Source: an uncultured Hungatella sp. (GTDB lineage: Bacteria; Bacillota; Clostridia; Lachnospirales; Lachnospiraceae). From it: a stretch of 64,000 nucleotides of DNA. Position numbers and translations under genes: made by a program. Positions 56,774 to 64,000 of the stretch are shown piece by piece. Below the pieces are notes generated by a model. That model saw nothing but the letters and a program-made list of their open reading frames with translations. It made no database searches and had not been told where the DNA came from. The DNA lies in contig CAJUPQ010000010.1 of assembly GCA_910588505.1 (NCBI GenBank), forward strand, positions 1-64,000, written 5' to 3'. Numbering within the stretch: position 1 is the first letter of the stretch; each line of letters opens with the position of its first letter.

Positions 56774-57853
56774 ATGAGAGTAGGAATGTTGACCAGCGGA
56801 GGAGACTGCCAGAGTCTCAACGCCACCATGAGGGGAGTTGCAAAAGCACTTTACAGGATGTACGGCGACGATGTGGAGATCATCGGCTTTGAGGATGGCT
56901 ACAGAGGGCTGATCTATGCCGATTACCACGTGATGAAGCAGTCGGATTTTTCCGGGATCCTGACAGAAGGCGGCACGATCCTGGGTACATCCAGGCAGCC
57001 CTTTAAACTGATGCGGGTGCCTGATGAAAACGGTCTGGATAAAGTCGAGGCCATGAAGCATACTTACAAAAAGCTGAAACTGGAGTGTCTTGTAGTGCTG
57101 GGAGGCAACGGCAGCCAGAAGACGGCCAACCTTTTAAGGGAGGAAGGCTTAAACATCGTATCCCTGCCAAAGACCATTGACAATGACCTTTGGGGAACAG
57201 AGATGACATTCGGTTTTCAAAGCGCGGTAAATGTAGCCACCAATGCCATTGACTGCATTCACACTACTGCGGCATCCCACGGACGGGTATTTATCGTGGA
57301 GGTCATGGGACACAAAGTAGGCTCCCTGACCCTTCATGCGGGAATTGCCGGAGGCGCGGACATCATTCTGATTCCGGAGATCCCTTACGATATCAACGTA
57401 GTGGTAGACGCCTTAAAAGAGCGCAACAGAAAAGGAAAACGTTTCTCCATACTGGCAGTAGCAGAAGGCGCTATTTCCAAAGAAGACGCCAAGCTTAGTA
57501 AAAAAGAATTAAAAGAGAAGAGAAAAAACGGAGTAGTTTATCCGTCCGTTGCCTACGAACTGGGGGCTCAGATCGAGGAGCTGACAGGCCAGGAGGTGCG
57601 GGTTACGGTTCCGGGCCATATGCAGAGAGGCGGAGAGCCCTGCCCCTATGACCGGGTTCTTTCCACCAGAGTCGGCGCGGCTGCTGCGAAACTGATCCAG
57701 AACAAGACATATGGATATATGGTCTGCATAAAGGATGGGGAAGTTGACAAGGTTCCTTTGGAGGAAGTGGCAGGCAAGTTAAAAACCGTAGACCCCAAGT
57801 GTTCCATGATAAAAGAAGCAAAGCTTATCGGCATTTGCTTCGGAGATGAGTAA
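56774..57853 (+). CDS. 6-phosphofructokinase, variant with GGNGS and PKTIDND motifs
   Basis: The 359-residue protein has MLTSGGDCQSLNATMRG (nucleotide loop), GTILGTSRQPF, VVLGGNGSQKTANLL and PKTIDNDLWGTEMTFGF (catalytic Asp pair), and VTVPGHMQRGGEPCPYDRVLSTR. Gly in GGNGS is the ATP-type residue, whereas Lys in PKTIDND is the residue of the pyrophosphate or mixed groups. It phosphorylates fructose-6-phosphate in glycolysis; phosphoryl donor is uncertain but ATP is favoured. The ATG at 56774 (MRVGMLTSGG) is used. It sits between the SRP RNA and dnaX, an insertion in an otherwise conserved run. Confidence 0.9.
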   Translation: MRVGMLTSGGDCQSLNATMRGVAKALYRMYGDDVEIIGFEDGYRGLIYADYHVMKQSDFSGILTEGGTILGTSRQPFKLMRVPDENGLDKVEAMKHTYKKLKLECLVVLGGNGSQKTANLLREEGLNIVSLPKTIDNDLWGTEMTFGFQSAVNVATNAIDCIHTTAASHGRVFIVEVMGHKVGSLTLHAGIAGGADIILIPEIPYDINVVVDALKERNRKGKRFSILAVAEGAISKEDAKLSKKELKEKRKNGVVYPSVAYELGAQIEELTGQEVRVTVPGHMQRGGEPCPYDRVLSTRVGAAAAKLIQNKTYGYMVCIKDGEVDKVPLEEVAGKLKTVDPKCSMIKEAKLIGICFGDE

Positions 57854-57873
57854 AACCATACAGAGGTGAAACC

Positions 57874-59547
57874 ATGTCTTACACGGCGCTTTACCGCAAA
57901 TGGCGTCCTGCCGGATTTGCGGATGTAAAAGGTCAGGACCACATCGTTCAGACTTTGAAAAATCAGATAACATCAGGGCGCATAGGCCACGCTTACCTGT
58001 TTTGCGGCACCAGAGGCACCGGAAAGACCAGTATTGCCAAGATATTTGCCCGGGCGGTAAATTGTGAGGAGCCGGTGGATGGAAGTCCCTGCGGCCATTG
58101 CAGGATCTGTAAAAATATCGCTGCCGGCTCCTCCCTGAACGTGGTGGAGATTGACGCCGCCTCCAACAACGGCGTGGAGAACATCCGGGATATCCGGGAA
58201 CAGGTGCAGTATCCGCCTACGGAAGGAAGATACCGGGTTTATATCATCGACGAGGTGCATATGCTGTCAACAGGGGCATTTAACGCATTGCTTAAGACCC
58301 TGGAGGAGCCGCCCTCCTATGTGATCTTTATCCTGGCCACCACAGAAGTTCACAAAATTCCGGTTACGGTGCTGTCCAGGTGCCAGAGATACGATTTTAA
58401 GCGGATCACCGTGGCCACCATCACTGACAGGCTTGCGGAGCTGTCCCGGGCCGAGAACATCCAGGTGGAGGAGAAGGCGCTGGGGTACATTGCCAGAGCG
58501 GCGGACGGAGCCATGAGAGATGCCTTAAGCCTGTTGGATCAGTGTGTTGCCTTTCATTTTGGAGAGCTTCTGACTTATGACCATGTGCTGGATATACTGG
58601 GAGCCGTTGATACAAAGATATTCAGCAAGATGTTCCGGTCAGTGACAGGGCAGAATACCACAGACTGCATTTATCAGCTGGAGGAATTGGTGATACAGGG
58701 AAGAGAGCTGGGGCAGTTTGTGACTGATTTTATCTGGTATATGAGAAATCTTCTGCTGACACAGACTACGGACAGCGGCGAAGCTGTCCTGGATATGTCG
58801 GCGGAGAATAGAAAGGCGTTGGAAGAGGACGCGAAGCTGGCGGACGGAGAGACCCTGATGCGGTACATCCGGGTATTTTCCGAGTTGTCTAACCAGATCC
58901 GTTATGCCAGCCAGAAAAGAGTCCTCATAGAGCTGGCATTTATAAAATTGACAAAACCGCAGATGGAGCACAATTATGACTCCATTATAGAGCGGCTGAA
59001 TAAGATCGAGGAACAGCTGGAAGAGGGGATACCTGTGAATCCGGCGGCACTGAGCCGGATGGATCCCATGCAGGCAGGAATGGCAGCAGGGGAGGATGGA
59101 AGCAGTGCGGGGGTAGACGCGGCGTCTGTCAGGACTCCAGGATCATCCTCCCAGGGCGCGGCGTCCTATGAGGCGACGCCTCCGGCTTCGGTTACCCTGC
59201 CAAAGGGCCAGCTGGAAGACCTGCAGATGATACGCAATGAGTGGGGGAAGATAATCCGAAATCTGGGCGGCGTCATTCGCTCCAGTTTCCGGGATACCAT
59301 TGTGGAGCCAAGCGGCGACAGCTGCCTCACAGTGGTATTTGCCAATATAGATAATTACGAGATCGGGAGGCGCCCCACTATCATGGGGGAGCTGGAAGAA
59401 TATGTGAAGGAGACTTACAACAAGGAGATTTATTTTAAAACCAGGCTTTTAGGGACCGGGGAGCGGATAGATACCGTGTATGTAAGTGACGACGAATTGA
59501 AAAATCATATCCATATGGATATTACTATAGAAGACGATATCGGATAG
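57874..59547 (+). CDS. dnaX: DNA polymerase III subunit gamma/tau
   Basis: The 557-residue protein begins YTALYRKWRPAGFADVKGQDHIVQTLKNQI. It has Walker A YLFCGTRGTGKTSIAKIFARA (about residue 45), a zinc site NCEEPVDGSPCGHCRIC, Walker B RVYIIDEVHML and the SRC motif TVLSRCQRYDF. Domain III and a Ser/Gly/Ala-rich linker follow, then a C-terminal domain of about 110 residues. It is the clamp-loader motor. RBS AGAGGTGA precedes the ATG. It forms an operon with ybaB and recR. Confidence 0.97.
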   Translation: MSYTALYRKWRPAGFADVKGQDHIVQTLKNQITSGRIGHAYLFCGTRGTGKTSIAKIFARAVNCEEPVDGSPCGHCRICKNIAAGSSLNVVEIDAASNNGVENIRDIREQVQYPPTEGRYRVYIIDEVHMLSTGAFNALLKTLEEPPSYVIFILATTEVHKIPVTVLSRCQRYDFKRITVATITDRLAELSRAENIQVEEKALGYIARAADGAMRDALSLLDQCVAFHFGELLTYDHVLDILGAVDTKIFSKMFRSVTGQNTTDCIYQLEELVIQGRELGQFVTDFIWYMRNLLLTQTTDSGEAVLDMSAENRKALEEDAKLADGETLMRYIRVFSELSNQIRYASQKRVLIELAFIKLTKPQMEHNYDSIIERLNKIEEQLEEGIPVNPAALSRMDPMQAGMAAGEDGSSAGVDAASVRTPGSSSQGAASYEATPPASVTLPKGQLEDLQMIRNEWGKIIRNLGGVIRSSFRDTIVEPSGDSCLTVVFANIDNYEIGRRPTIMGELEEYVKETYNKEIYFKTRLLGTGERIDTVYVSDDELKNHIHMDITIEDDIG

Positions 59548-59563
59548 ATGAGAGGAGATTATT

Positions 59564-59908
59564 ATGGCTAAGAGAGGCGGATTTCCGGGCGGTATGCCTG
59601 GCAACATGAACAATTTGATGAAGCAGGCCCAGAAGATGCAGAGGCAGATGGAGGAAACCACCAGAGAACTGGAAGCCAAAGAATATTCGGCGTCAGCAGG
59701 AGGTGGAGCCGTGACGGTGACCGTGTCCGGCAAGAAGGAAGTCACATCCGTTAAGATCGCCCCGGAGGCTGTGGACCCAGATGATGTGGAGATGCTGGAA
59801 GATATGATTATGGCTGCGGTCAACGAGGCGTTCCGCCAGATGGAAGAGGAATCAAACAGCGCCATGGCAAAACTCACCGGAGGCATGGGCGGAGGATTTC
59901 CGTTCTAA
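59564..59908 (+). CDS. YbaB/EbfC family nucleoid-associated protein
   Basis: The 114-residue protein reads GNMNNLMKQAQKMQRQMEETTRELEAKEYSASAGGGAVTVTVSGKKEVTSVKIAPEAVDPDDVEMLEDMIMAAVNEAF, the full YbaB pattern, with Gly/Met-rich ends. The family forms tweezer-like dimers that bind DNA and is nearly always between dnaX and recR. AGAGGAG precedes the ATG. Confidence 0.96.
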   Translation: MAKRGGFPGGMPGNMNNLMKQAQKMQRQMEETTRELEAKEYSASAGGGAVTVTVSGKKEVTSVKIAPEAVDPDDVEMLEDMIMAAVNEAFRQMEEESNSAMAKLTGGMGGGFPF

Positions 59909-59910
59909 TT

Positions 59911-60507
59911 ATGGATTATTACAGCAATCAGATTACCAGATTAATTGAAGAATTGTCAAAACTTCCGGGTATTGGAGCAAAATCAGCTCAGAGACTTGCG
60001 TTCCACATTATTAATATGCCCAAGGAGCAGGTGGAACGGCTGTCAAATACCATGGTAAACGCAAAAGCCCAGGTCCGCTACTGTAAAGAGTGTTTTACGC
60101 TGACAGACCAGGATTTATGTCCCATATGCAGCAGTGGGAAACGGGACCACCAGACGATCATGGTGGTTGAGAATCCAAGGGATCTGGCTGCCTACGAGAA
60201 GACGGGAAAGTACGATGGCGTTTACCATGTACTTCATGGGGCTATTTCCCCCATGCTGGGAATCGGGCCGGGAGAGATCAAGCTGAAAGAGCTTATGCAG
60301 AGGCTTCAGGGCGATGTGAAGGAAGTTATCATTGCTACCAATTCCAGTTTGGAGGGGGAAACTACAGCCATGTACATCAGCAAGCTGATAAAGCCAACAG
60401 GGATCACAGTCAGCCGGATCGCCAGCGGTGTTCCGGTGGGAGGAGATTTGGAGTACATAGACGAGGTGACGCTGCTTCGGGCGCTGGAAGGGAGAGTACA
60501 ACTGTAG
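59911..60507 (+). CDS. recR: Recombination protein RecR
   Basis: The 198-residue protein has an N-terminal HhH (LIEELSKLPGIGAKSAQRLAFHII), a four-Cys zinc finger (YCKECFTLTDQDLCPIC), a Toprim domain (TIMVVENPRDLAAYEKTGKYDGVYHVLHG) and a C-terminal Walker-like region. It acts with RecF/RecO to load RecA at gaps. It begins 2 bp after ybaB. Confidence 0.97.
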   Translation: MDYYSNQITRLIEELSKLPGIGAKSAQRLAFHIINMPKEQVERLSNTMVNAKAQVRYCKECFTLTDQDLCPICSSGKRDHQTIMVVENPRDLAAYEKTGKYDGVYHVLHGAISPMLGIGPGEIKLKELMQRLQGDVKEVIIATNSSLEGETTAMYISKLIKPTGITVSRIASGVPVGGDLEYIDEVTLLRALEGRVQL

Positions 60508-60559
60508 CGGCAGCCGCCTTGCAAGAAGGGGCGCGGTTTTTGCGCTGACGGAGGAAACG

Positions 60560-63500
60560 ATGGATAAATACGAGTTTAACATAAAAGTTGAACAGATTAA
60601 AAAAATGGTCAATAAAGAGGACTTCGCAACCGCCATGAAGATTGCTGATACTATAGATTGGCGGCGGGTGCGCAATGCCAACCTCTTGTCAACTATCTCC
60701 CAGGTATACGAAAAGAACGAGCAGTATCAGGAAGCAAAGGAAGTGCTGCTTCTGGCGTTTGAGAGAGCTCCCATTGGAAAAAGGTTCCTTTATAAACTTA
60801 CGGAGCTGGCCTTGAAGGAAGGGAGTATAAGGGAGGCAGAGGACTACTACCAGGAATTCTGCGAGCTGGCGCCGGAGGATACCCGGCAGTATATTCTGCG
60901 GTATTTGATATTGAAAGAAAAGCGGGCGTCCCAAGACCAGCTGATCCAGGCTCTGGAGCGGTATATCAACGCGGAGCTGGATGAGAAGTGGATGTATGAG
61001 CTGGCAAACCTCTATGCCAAGGCCGGAAGGATCGATGCCTGTGTCCAGCTGTGCGATAAGATGATCTTGTTGTTTGGCGTCGGGACTTATGTGGATAAGG
61101 CCACAGAATTAAAGCAGCAGTATGGGCAGTCAAACAATTTTCAGAGACCGACAGCTCAGACGCCGGCGCGCAATACTTACGGCGGAAATGTTATACAGAT
61201 GCCTAGGGTATCTGCTTACAGCGGAAACTGGCAGAATTCCGGCAACGAACAGGAAACGGCCGGTCCTGCGGGCTATGGGACAAATAATGGTTCTGGGACG
61301 TCGTATGGTCCCGACAATAATTATGGGACAGGGGCAGGCTATGGTACCGGGGGCAGTTATGCAGGGGACCAGAGCTATGGCCCTGAAAGCAGTTATGGCC
61401 AAGGGCCAGACTACAGCTCCGGGACCGGCTATGGCGTGAACCGGGATTATAGCCAGGAAACAGCGGGTTACGGCTCTCAGGTAAGTTATGGAGTGGAAAA
61501 CAGTTATGGTTCCCAGGAAACTTATGGGGCAGAAGGCGGTTATGTTTCCCAGGCTGGCTATGGAACGGAAAGCAGTTATGGTTCCCAGGAGAACTATGGA
61601 ACGGAAAACGGCTATGGTACCCAGGGGGGTTATGTAGCGGGAAATGGCTATGGTACCCAGGGGGGTTATGTAGCGGAAAATGGCTACGGCTCCCAAGGAG
61701 GGTATGAAACGGAAAATAGCTATGGTATCCAGGGGGGTTATGGAGCGGAAGGCGGTTACGGTTCTCAGGAGAGCTATGGAACGGAAGGTGGTTACGGCTC
61801 TCAGGAGAGTTATGGAATGGAAAGCGGTTACGGCTCTCAGGAGAGTTATGGAGCAGAAGGCGGTTATAGCTCCCAGACTGGTTATGGAACAGAAAGCCGT
61901 TATGGTTATCAGAAAGGTTATGGAGCGGAAGGCGGCTATGGCGCCCCGGGGGGTTACGGAGTAGAGAACGGTTACGGCTCCCCGAAAGGCTATGGAGTGG
62001 AACATAATTATGGTTCTCAGAAGGGAGATGGGGGATACATGAGCTATGGCCCCCAGGGCGCTCCGGGACCGGGTTATGTGCCTTCTGAAAACTATGGGGC
62101 CGGGACCGGTTCTGGCGTACCCAGTCCATCTTATGGAAGCGATGAAGATTATGGCATGGAAGCGGGCAATGGTTATATTCAGGATTCCCATTACGGCGGC
62201 AGAGAGTATATGCCCTATGGAAGCGGAGACGCCTATGGTACGGAAGAGACTTATGACAGCGGAATAGATTATGGCGCCCCAGAGGATTATCCAGATAGTC
62301 ATGACTATGACCAGGTACCATGGCAGGAACCAGAGGGGGAGATAGCCAGGCAGAGGCCGGCCGGTTATGGGCATAGAGAATATGGGTATGCCAATCCCCA
62401 TGGAGGTTATCCCCAGGCCGGACCTTATGTTGTGGATGAAGAGATGATGGCAAATCTGCACCAGGCAGCAGCTGAAAAAGAACTTGCGGCAGAGATGTCC
62501 AGAATTTCCACGGAGGAGTATGCAGAGCCGCAGCCAGTGTCCAATCAGACCAGAGTATTTCGGGGAAAAAATAATATAAGGATCCTCCGGCCAAGAGAGG
62601 AGGAGGAAAAGATCTATTATCCCCGCTCTTATACGACCCACCACATGATAATTGAAGCCGAAACTGCCCGGGAAGGGTTTGAGATGGCTGTGGAAGAGTT
62701 GAAAAAGGTTCATCAGGAAACCGGCGTGAATAATGCGGTCATCAAGATTTCCGGACGCAAGCTAAGTAAAAGAGGAATCTTTAATGTCTCTGATAAGCTG
62801 TCAGGAAAAGATCTGATCGTGGAGGAGGCGGGCGATCTGACCCAGAGGGATCTGGAAGAATTGCAGATGCTTTTGGAGCGGGATGAGACAGGCATGATCG
62901 TAGTTCTCATCGACACTCCCCATCAGATCGTGGAATTGCACCAGCAGAATCCCGGTTTTATAAATCTGTTCAAGTGTATTGGTCCGGAAACATATGAGGA
63001 GGAGCCAATACATCAGGCAGAGAATCAGGTTCATGAGGAACCCTCCACCATAGAAGAAAGCCCTGTTCCGGAACCTGCGACAGACACGGAGGCAGAGCAA
63101 ACACTTCGGGAGGCAGACCCGGAGACAGGATCCCAGGCCCAGCCGGAAGAGGAACCAAAAGAAGAGACATTGCCGTCTCCGTTGGAGAAGGATCCCCATG
63201 TGGATATAACTTCTCAGGCGCTTCAGGAAGAGAAGACGATACAGGAATCTGCGGATAGTCAGGAGGCAGAAAAAGAGCCTGAAAAAGAGCCTGAGGATCT
63301 GCCTGAACATTCAGGTGGAAAAGACGAAATTTCGGAGAAAGTCCACGAGCCCAAGGACGATTCGGATACCCCGCGGGAGTATGAGGATGAGTCATATTCG
63401 GAGGAAGAACATCCGGAAGAGGATTATTCAGAAGAAGATTATCCGGACGAAGATTACCCGGACGAAGATTACTCGGACGGGGATCAATACCAGGAAGAGA

Positions 63501-63886
63501 ACGGGTTCCAGGATGTGGAGCCGGATGGTGAAGAATATGACGAGTCCTTTGACGAGGAGGCATACGACGATCAGGAGTATGAAGAGCCGGAACCTGTGGA
63601 TGATGATGAGGAGCTGGGAATTGACGCGTTTGCGGATTATGCGGTGCAGTATGCCAGCGATATCGATTGCAGTATCACCGGTAAGAGTCTGCTTGCGTTA
63701 TACGAGCGGGTGGAAGTTATGGAAGAGGACGGAATCCCACTAACCAGGGCTAATGCGGAAGATATGATCGAAGAGGCTGCGGATAAAGCTGAGAAACCAT
63801 CCCTTGGCGGACTAATAAAGGGAGTGTTTTCTTCTAAATATGATAAAGATGGTTTGCTGATTTTAAAGGAAGAGCATTTCGTGTAG
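60560..63886 (+). CDS. TPR protein with long Gly-Tyr-Gly repeat region and acidic C-terminus
   Basis: The 1108-residue protein has helical TPR-like repeats at about residues 1-185 (FATAMKIADTIDWRRVRNANLLSTISQVYEKNEQYQEAKEVLLLAFERAP). A low-complexity part follows at about 235-580, built of units such as GYGSQESYGTEGG and GYGTQGGYVAENG. A folded segment at about 690-810 (TTHHMIIEAETAREGFEMAVEELKKVHQETGVNNAVIKISGRKLSKRGIFN...GDLTQRDLEELQMLLERD) comes next, then a very acidic Glu/Asp/Pro stretch to about 1030 and a helical end. It has no signal peptide. Function is unknown. It follows recR by 52 bp. Confidence 0.8.
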   Translation: MDKYEFNIKVEQIKKMVNKEDFATAMKIADTIDWRRVRNANLLSTISQVYEKNEQYQEAKEVLLLAFERAPIGKRFLYKLTELALKEGSIREAEDYYQEFCELAPEDTRQYILRYLILKEKRASQDQLIQALERYINAELDEKWMYELANLYAKAGRIDACVQLCDKMILLFGVGTYVDKATELKQQYGQSNNFQRPTAQTPARNTYGGNVIQMPRVSAYSGNWQNSGNEQETAGPAGYGTNNGSGTSYGPDNNYGTGAGYGTGGSYAGDQSYGPESSYGQGPDYSSGTGYGVNRDYSQETAGYGSQVSYGVENSYGSQETYGAEGGYVSQAGYGTESSYGSQENYGTENGYGTQGGYVAGNGYGTQGGYVAENGYGSQGGYETENSYGIQGGYGAEGGYGSQESYGTEGGYGSQESYGMESGYGSQESYGAEGGYSSQTGYGTESRYGYQKGYGAEGGYGAPGGYGVENGYGSPKGYGVEHNYGSQKGDGGYMSYGPQGAPGPGYVPSENYGAGTGSGVPSPSYGSDEDYGMEAGNGYIQDSHYGGREYMPYGSGDAYGTEETYDSGIDYGAPEDYPDSHDYDQVPWQEPEGEIARQRPAGYGHREYGYANPHGGYPQAGPYVVDEEMMANLHQAAAEKELAAEMSRISTEEYAEPQPVSNQTRVFRGKNNIRILRPREEEEKIYYPRSYTTHHMIIEAETAREGFEMAVEELKKVHQETGVNNAVIKISGRKLSKRGIFNVSDKLSGKDLIVEEAGDLTQRDLEELQMLLERDETGMIVVLIDTPHQIVELHQQNPGFINLFKCIGPETYEEEPIHQAENQVHEEPSTIEESPVPEPATDTEAEQTLREADPETGSQAQPEEEPKEETLPSPLEKDPHVDITSQALQEEKTIQESADSQEAEKEPEKEPEDLPEHSGGKDEISEKVHEPKDDSDTPREYEDESYSEEEHPEEDYSEEDYPDEDYPDEDYSDGDQYQEENGFQDVEPDGEEYDESFDEEAYDDQEYEEPEPVDDDEELGIDAFADYAVQYASDIDCSITGKSLLALYERVEVMEEDGIPLTRANAEDMIEEAADKAEKPSLGGLIKGVFSSKYDKDGLLILKEEHFV
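61270..62290 (+). repeat. Tyr/Gly/Ser-rich coding repeat array
   Basis: Dozens of degenerate units of 10-14 codons centred on (S/N)GYG with Gln, Ser and Glu. Many share the bases GGTTATGGNNCNCAGG. The composition resembles Tyr/Gly-rich prion-like domains of condensate-forming proteins. Long frames on the opposite strand are a by-product of the bias. Confidence 0.85.
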
Positions 63887-63901
63887 GAAAGAGAGGATCA
63901 G

Positions 63902-64000
63902 ATGAACACTCGATTGATCGCGTTAGATTTGGATGGTACGCTTCTGGATGACCAGAAGCGTTTGCCTGAGAGGAACAGGAAGGCTTTGGAGGCGTGCGTT
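63902..64000 (+). CDS. HAD superfamily (Cof-type) phosphatase, cut by window edge
   Basis: Thirty-three codons are present: MNTRLIALDLDGTLLDDQKRLPERNRKAL. The DLDGTLLDD motif with the nucleophile Asp is the first HAD motif, and the following RLPERNRKAL is usual in Cof/YwpJ-type sugar phosphatases. AAGAGAGG precedes the ATG, which lies 15 bp after the TPR gene, so the two may be co-transcribed. Confidence 0.85.
   Translation, partial: MNTRLIALDLDGTLLDDQKRLPERNRKALEACV

Noticed and set aside
61130..62713. Two antisense frames of about 460-530 codons opposite the GYG repeat protein
   Set aside because: Composition artefact of the Tyr/Gly repeat; no RBS or promoter on that strand.

Overview
The window looks like chromosomal DNA of a spore-forming, anaerobic, gut-type Lachnospiraceae (Clostridium cluster XIVa; relatives of Enterocloster, Hungatella or Lacrimispora are a guess). 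Supporting this are a large Bacillus/Clostridium-type SRP RNA with an Alu domain, SpmB, a GerMN lipoprotein, an RsbV/RsbW-type pair, a DUF6128 protein, the order tadA-SRP RNA-(pfk)-dnaX-ybaB-recR, and AGGAGG-type ribosome binding sites with near-consensus sigma-A promoters throughout. No tRNA, rRNA, CRISPR array, prophage or intact insertion sequence was seen.

Layout. 1-6.7 kb: accessory and signalling genes (a cut cNMP-binding protein, STAS/anti-sigma pair, two GNAT acetyltransferases, a PD-(D/E)XK protein, an XRE membrane regulator, an orphan AgrC-like histidine kinase) mixed with short gene remnants. 7-16 kb: a purine-catabolism locus of the YgeXYW-ArcC type. ygeX, ygeY, ygeW and arcC are intact on the minus strand. 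The divergent part on the plus strand (NCS2 purine permease, ygfK, dihydropyrimidinase, selenium-dependent xanthine dehydrogenase) is reduced to frameshifted, stop-containing and internally deleted relics. 16-19.3 kb: two divergent MATE exporters and a 116-bp palindromic element. 19.4-26.6 kb: a minus-strand operon with a BMP-type ABC importer, an Asp/Glu (hydantoin/allantoin) racemase and a hydantoinase/allantoinase-like amidohydrolase, led by a small unknown ORF. Two close paralogues of a YheO-type PAS-HTH regulator (14.9 and 26.8 kb) border this block. A similar AT-rich motif lies just upstream of the -35 boxes of the ygeX operon, the first regulator and the importer operon, so these may form one regulon for ureide/hydantoin nitrogen salvage.

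27.8-34.4 kb: a compact divergent island. Three minus-strand genes (an unrecognised 258-aa protein and two BrxC/BrxD-like P-loop ATPases) face an SSL2-type DECH helicase, which is translationally coupled to a DUF1576 membrane protein. This is the best candidate for an undescribed, possibly defence-related NTPase-helicase system. 34.6-38 kb: a decaying beta-glucoside block (bglA, 5'-truncated EIIBC, 5'-truncated AraC regulator) with one deletion junction, bounded by 22-bp direct repeats. 38.1-41.8 kb: an alpha/beta hydrolase, a membrane-anchored MurF-like ligase and a Ddl ligase. 41.9-47.8 kb: siroheme reductase with an ArsC-like protein, SpmB, a MarR regulator, GerMN lipoprotein and DUF885 lipoprotein. 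47.9-64 kb: core housekeeping genes (metG, traX-like, tatD, rsmA, nagB, tadA, SRP RNA, pfk, dnaX, ybaB, recR) interspersed with two low-complexity repeat proteins, one with Gln/Ser/Gly heptads and one with Gly-Tyr-Gly prion-like repeats. A HAD phosphatase is cut by the right edge.
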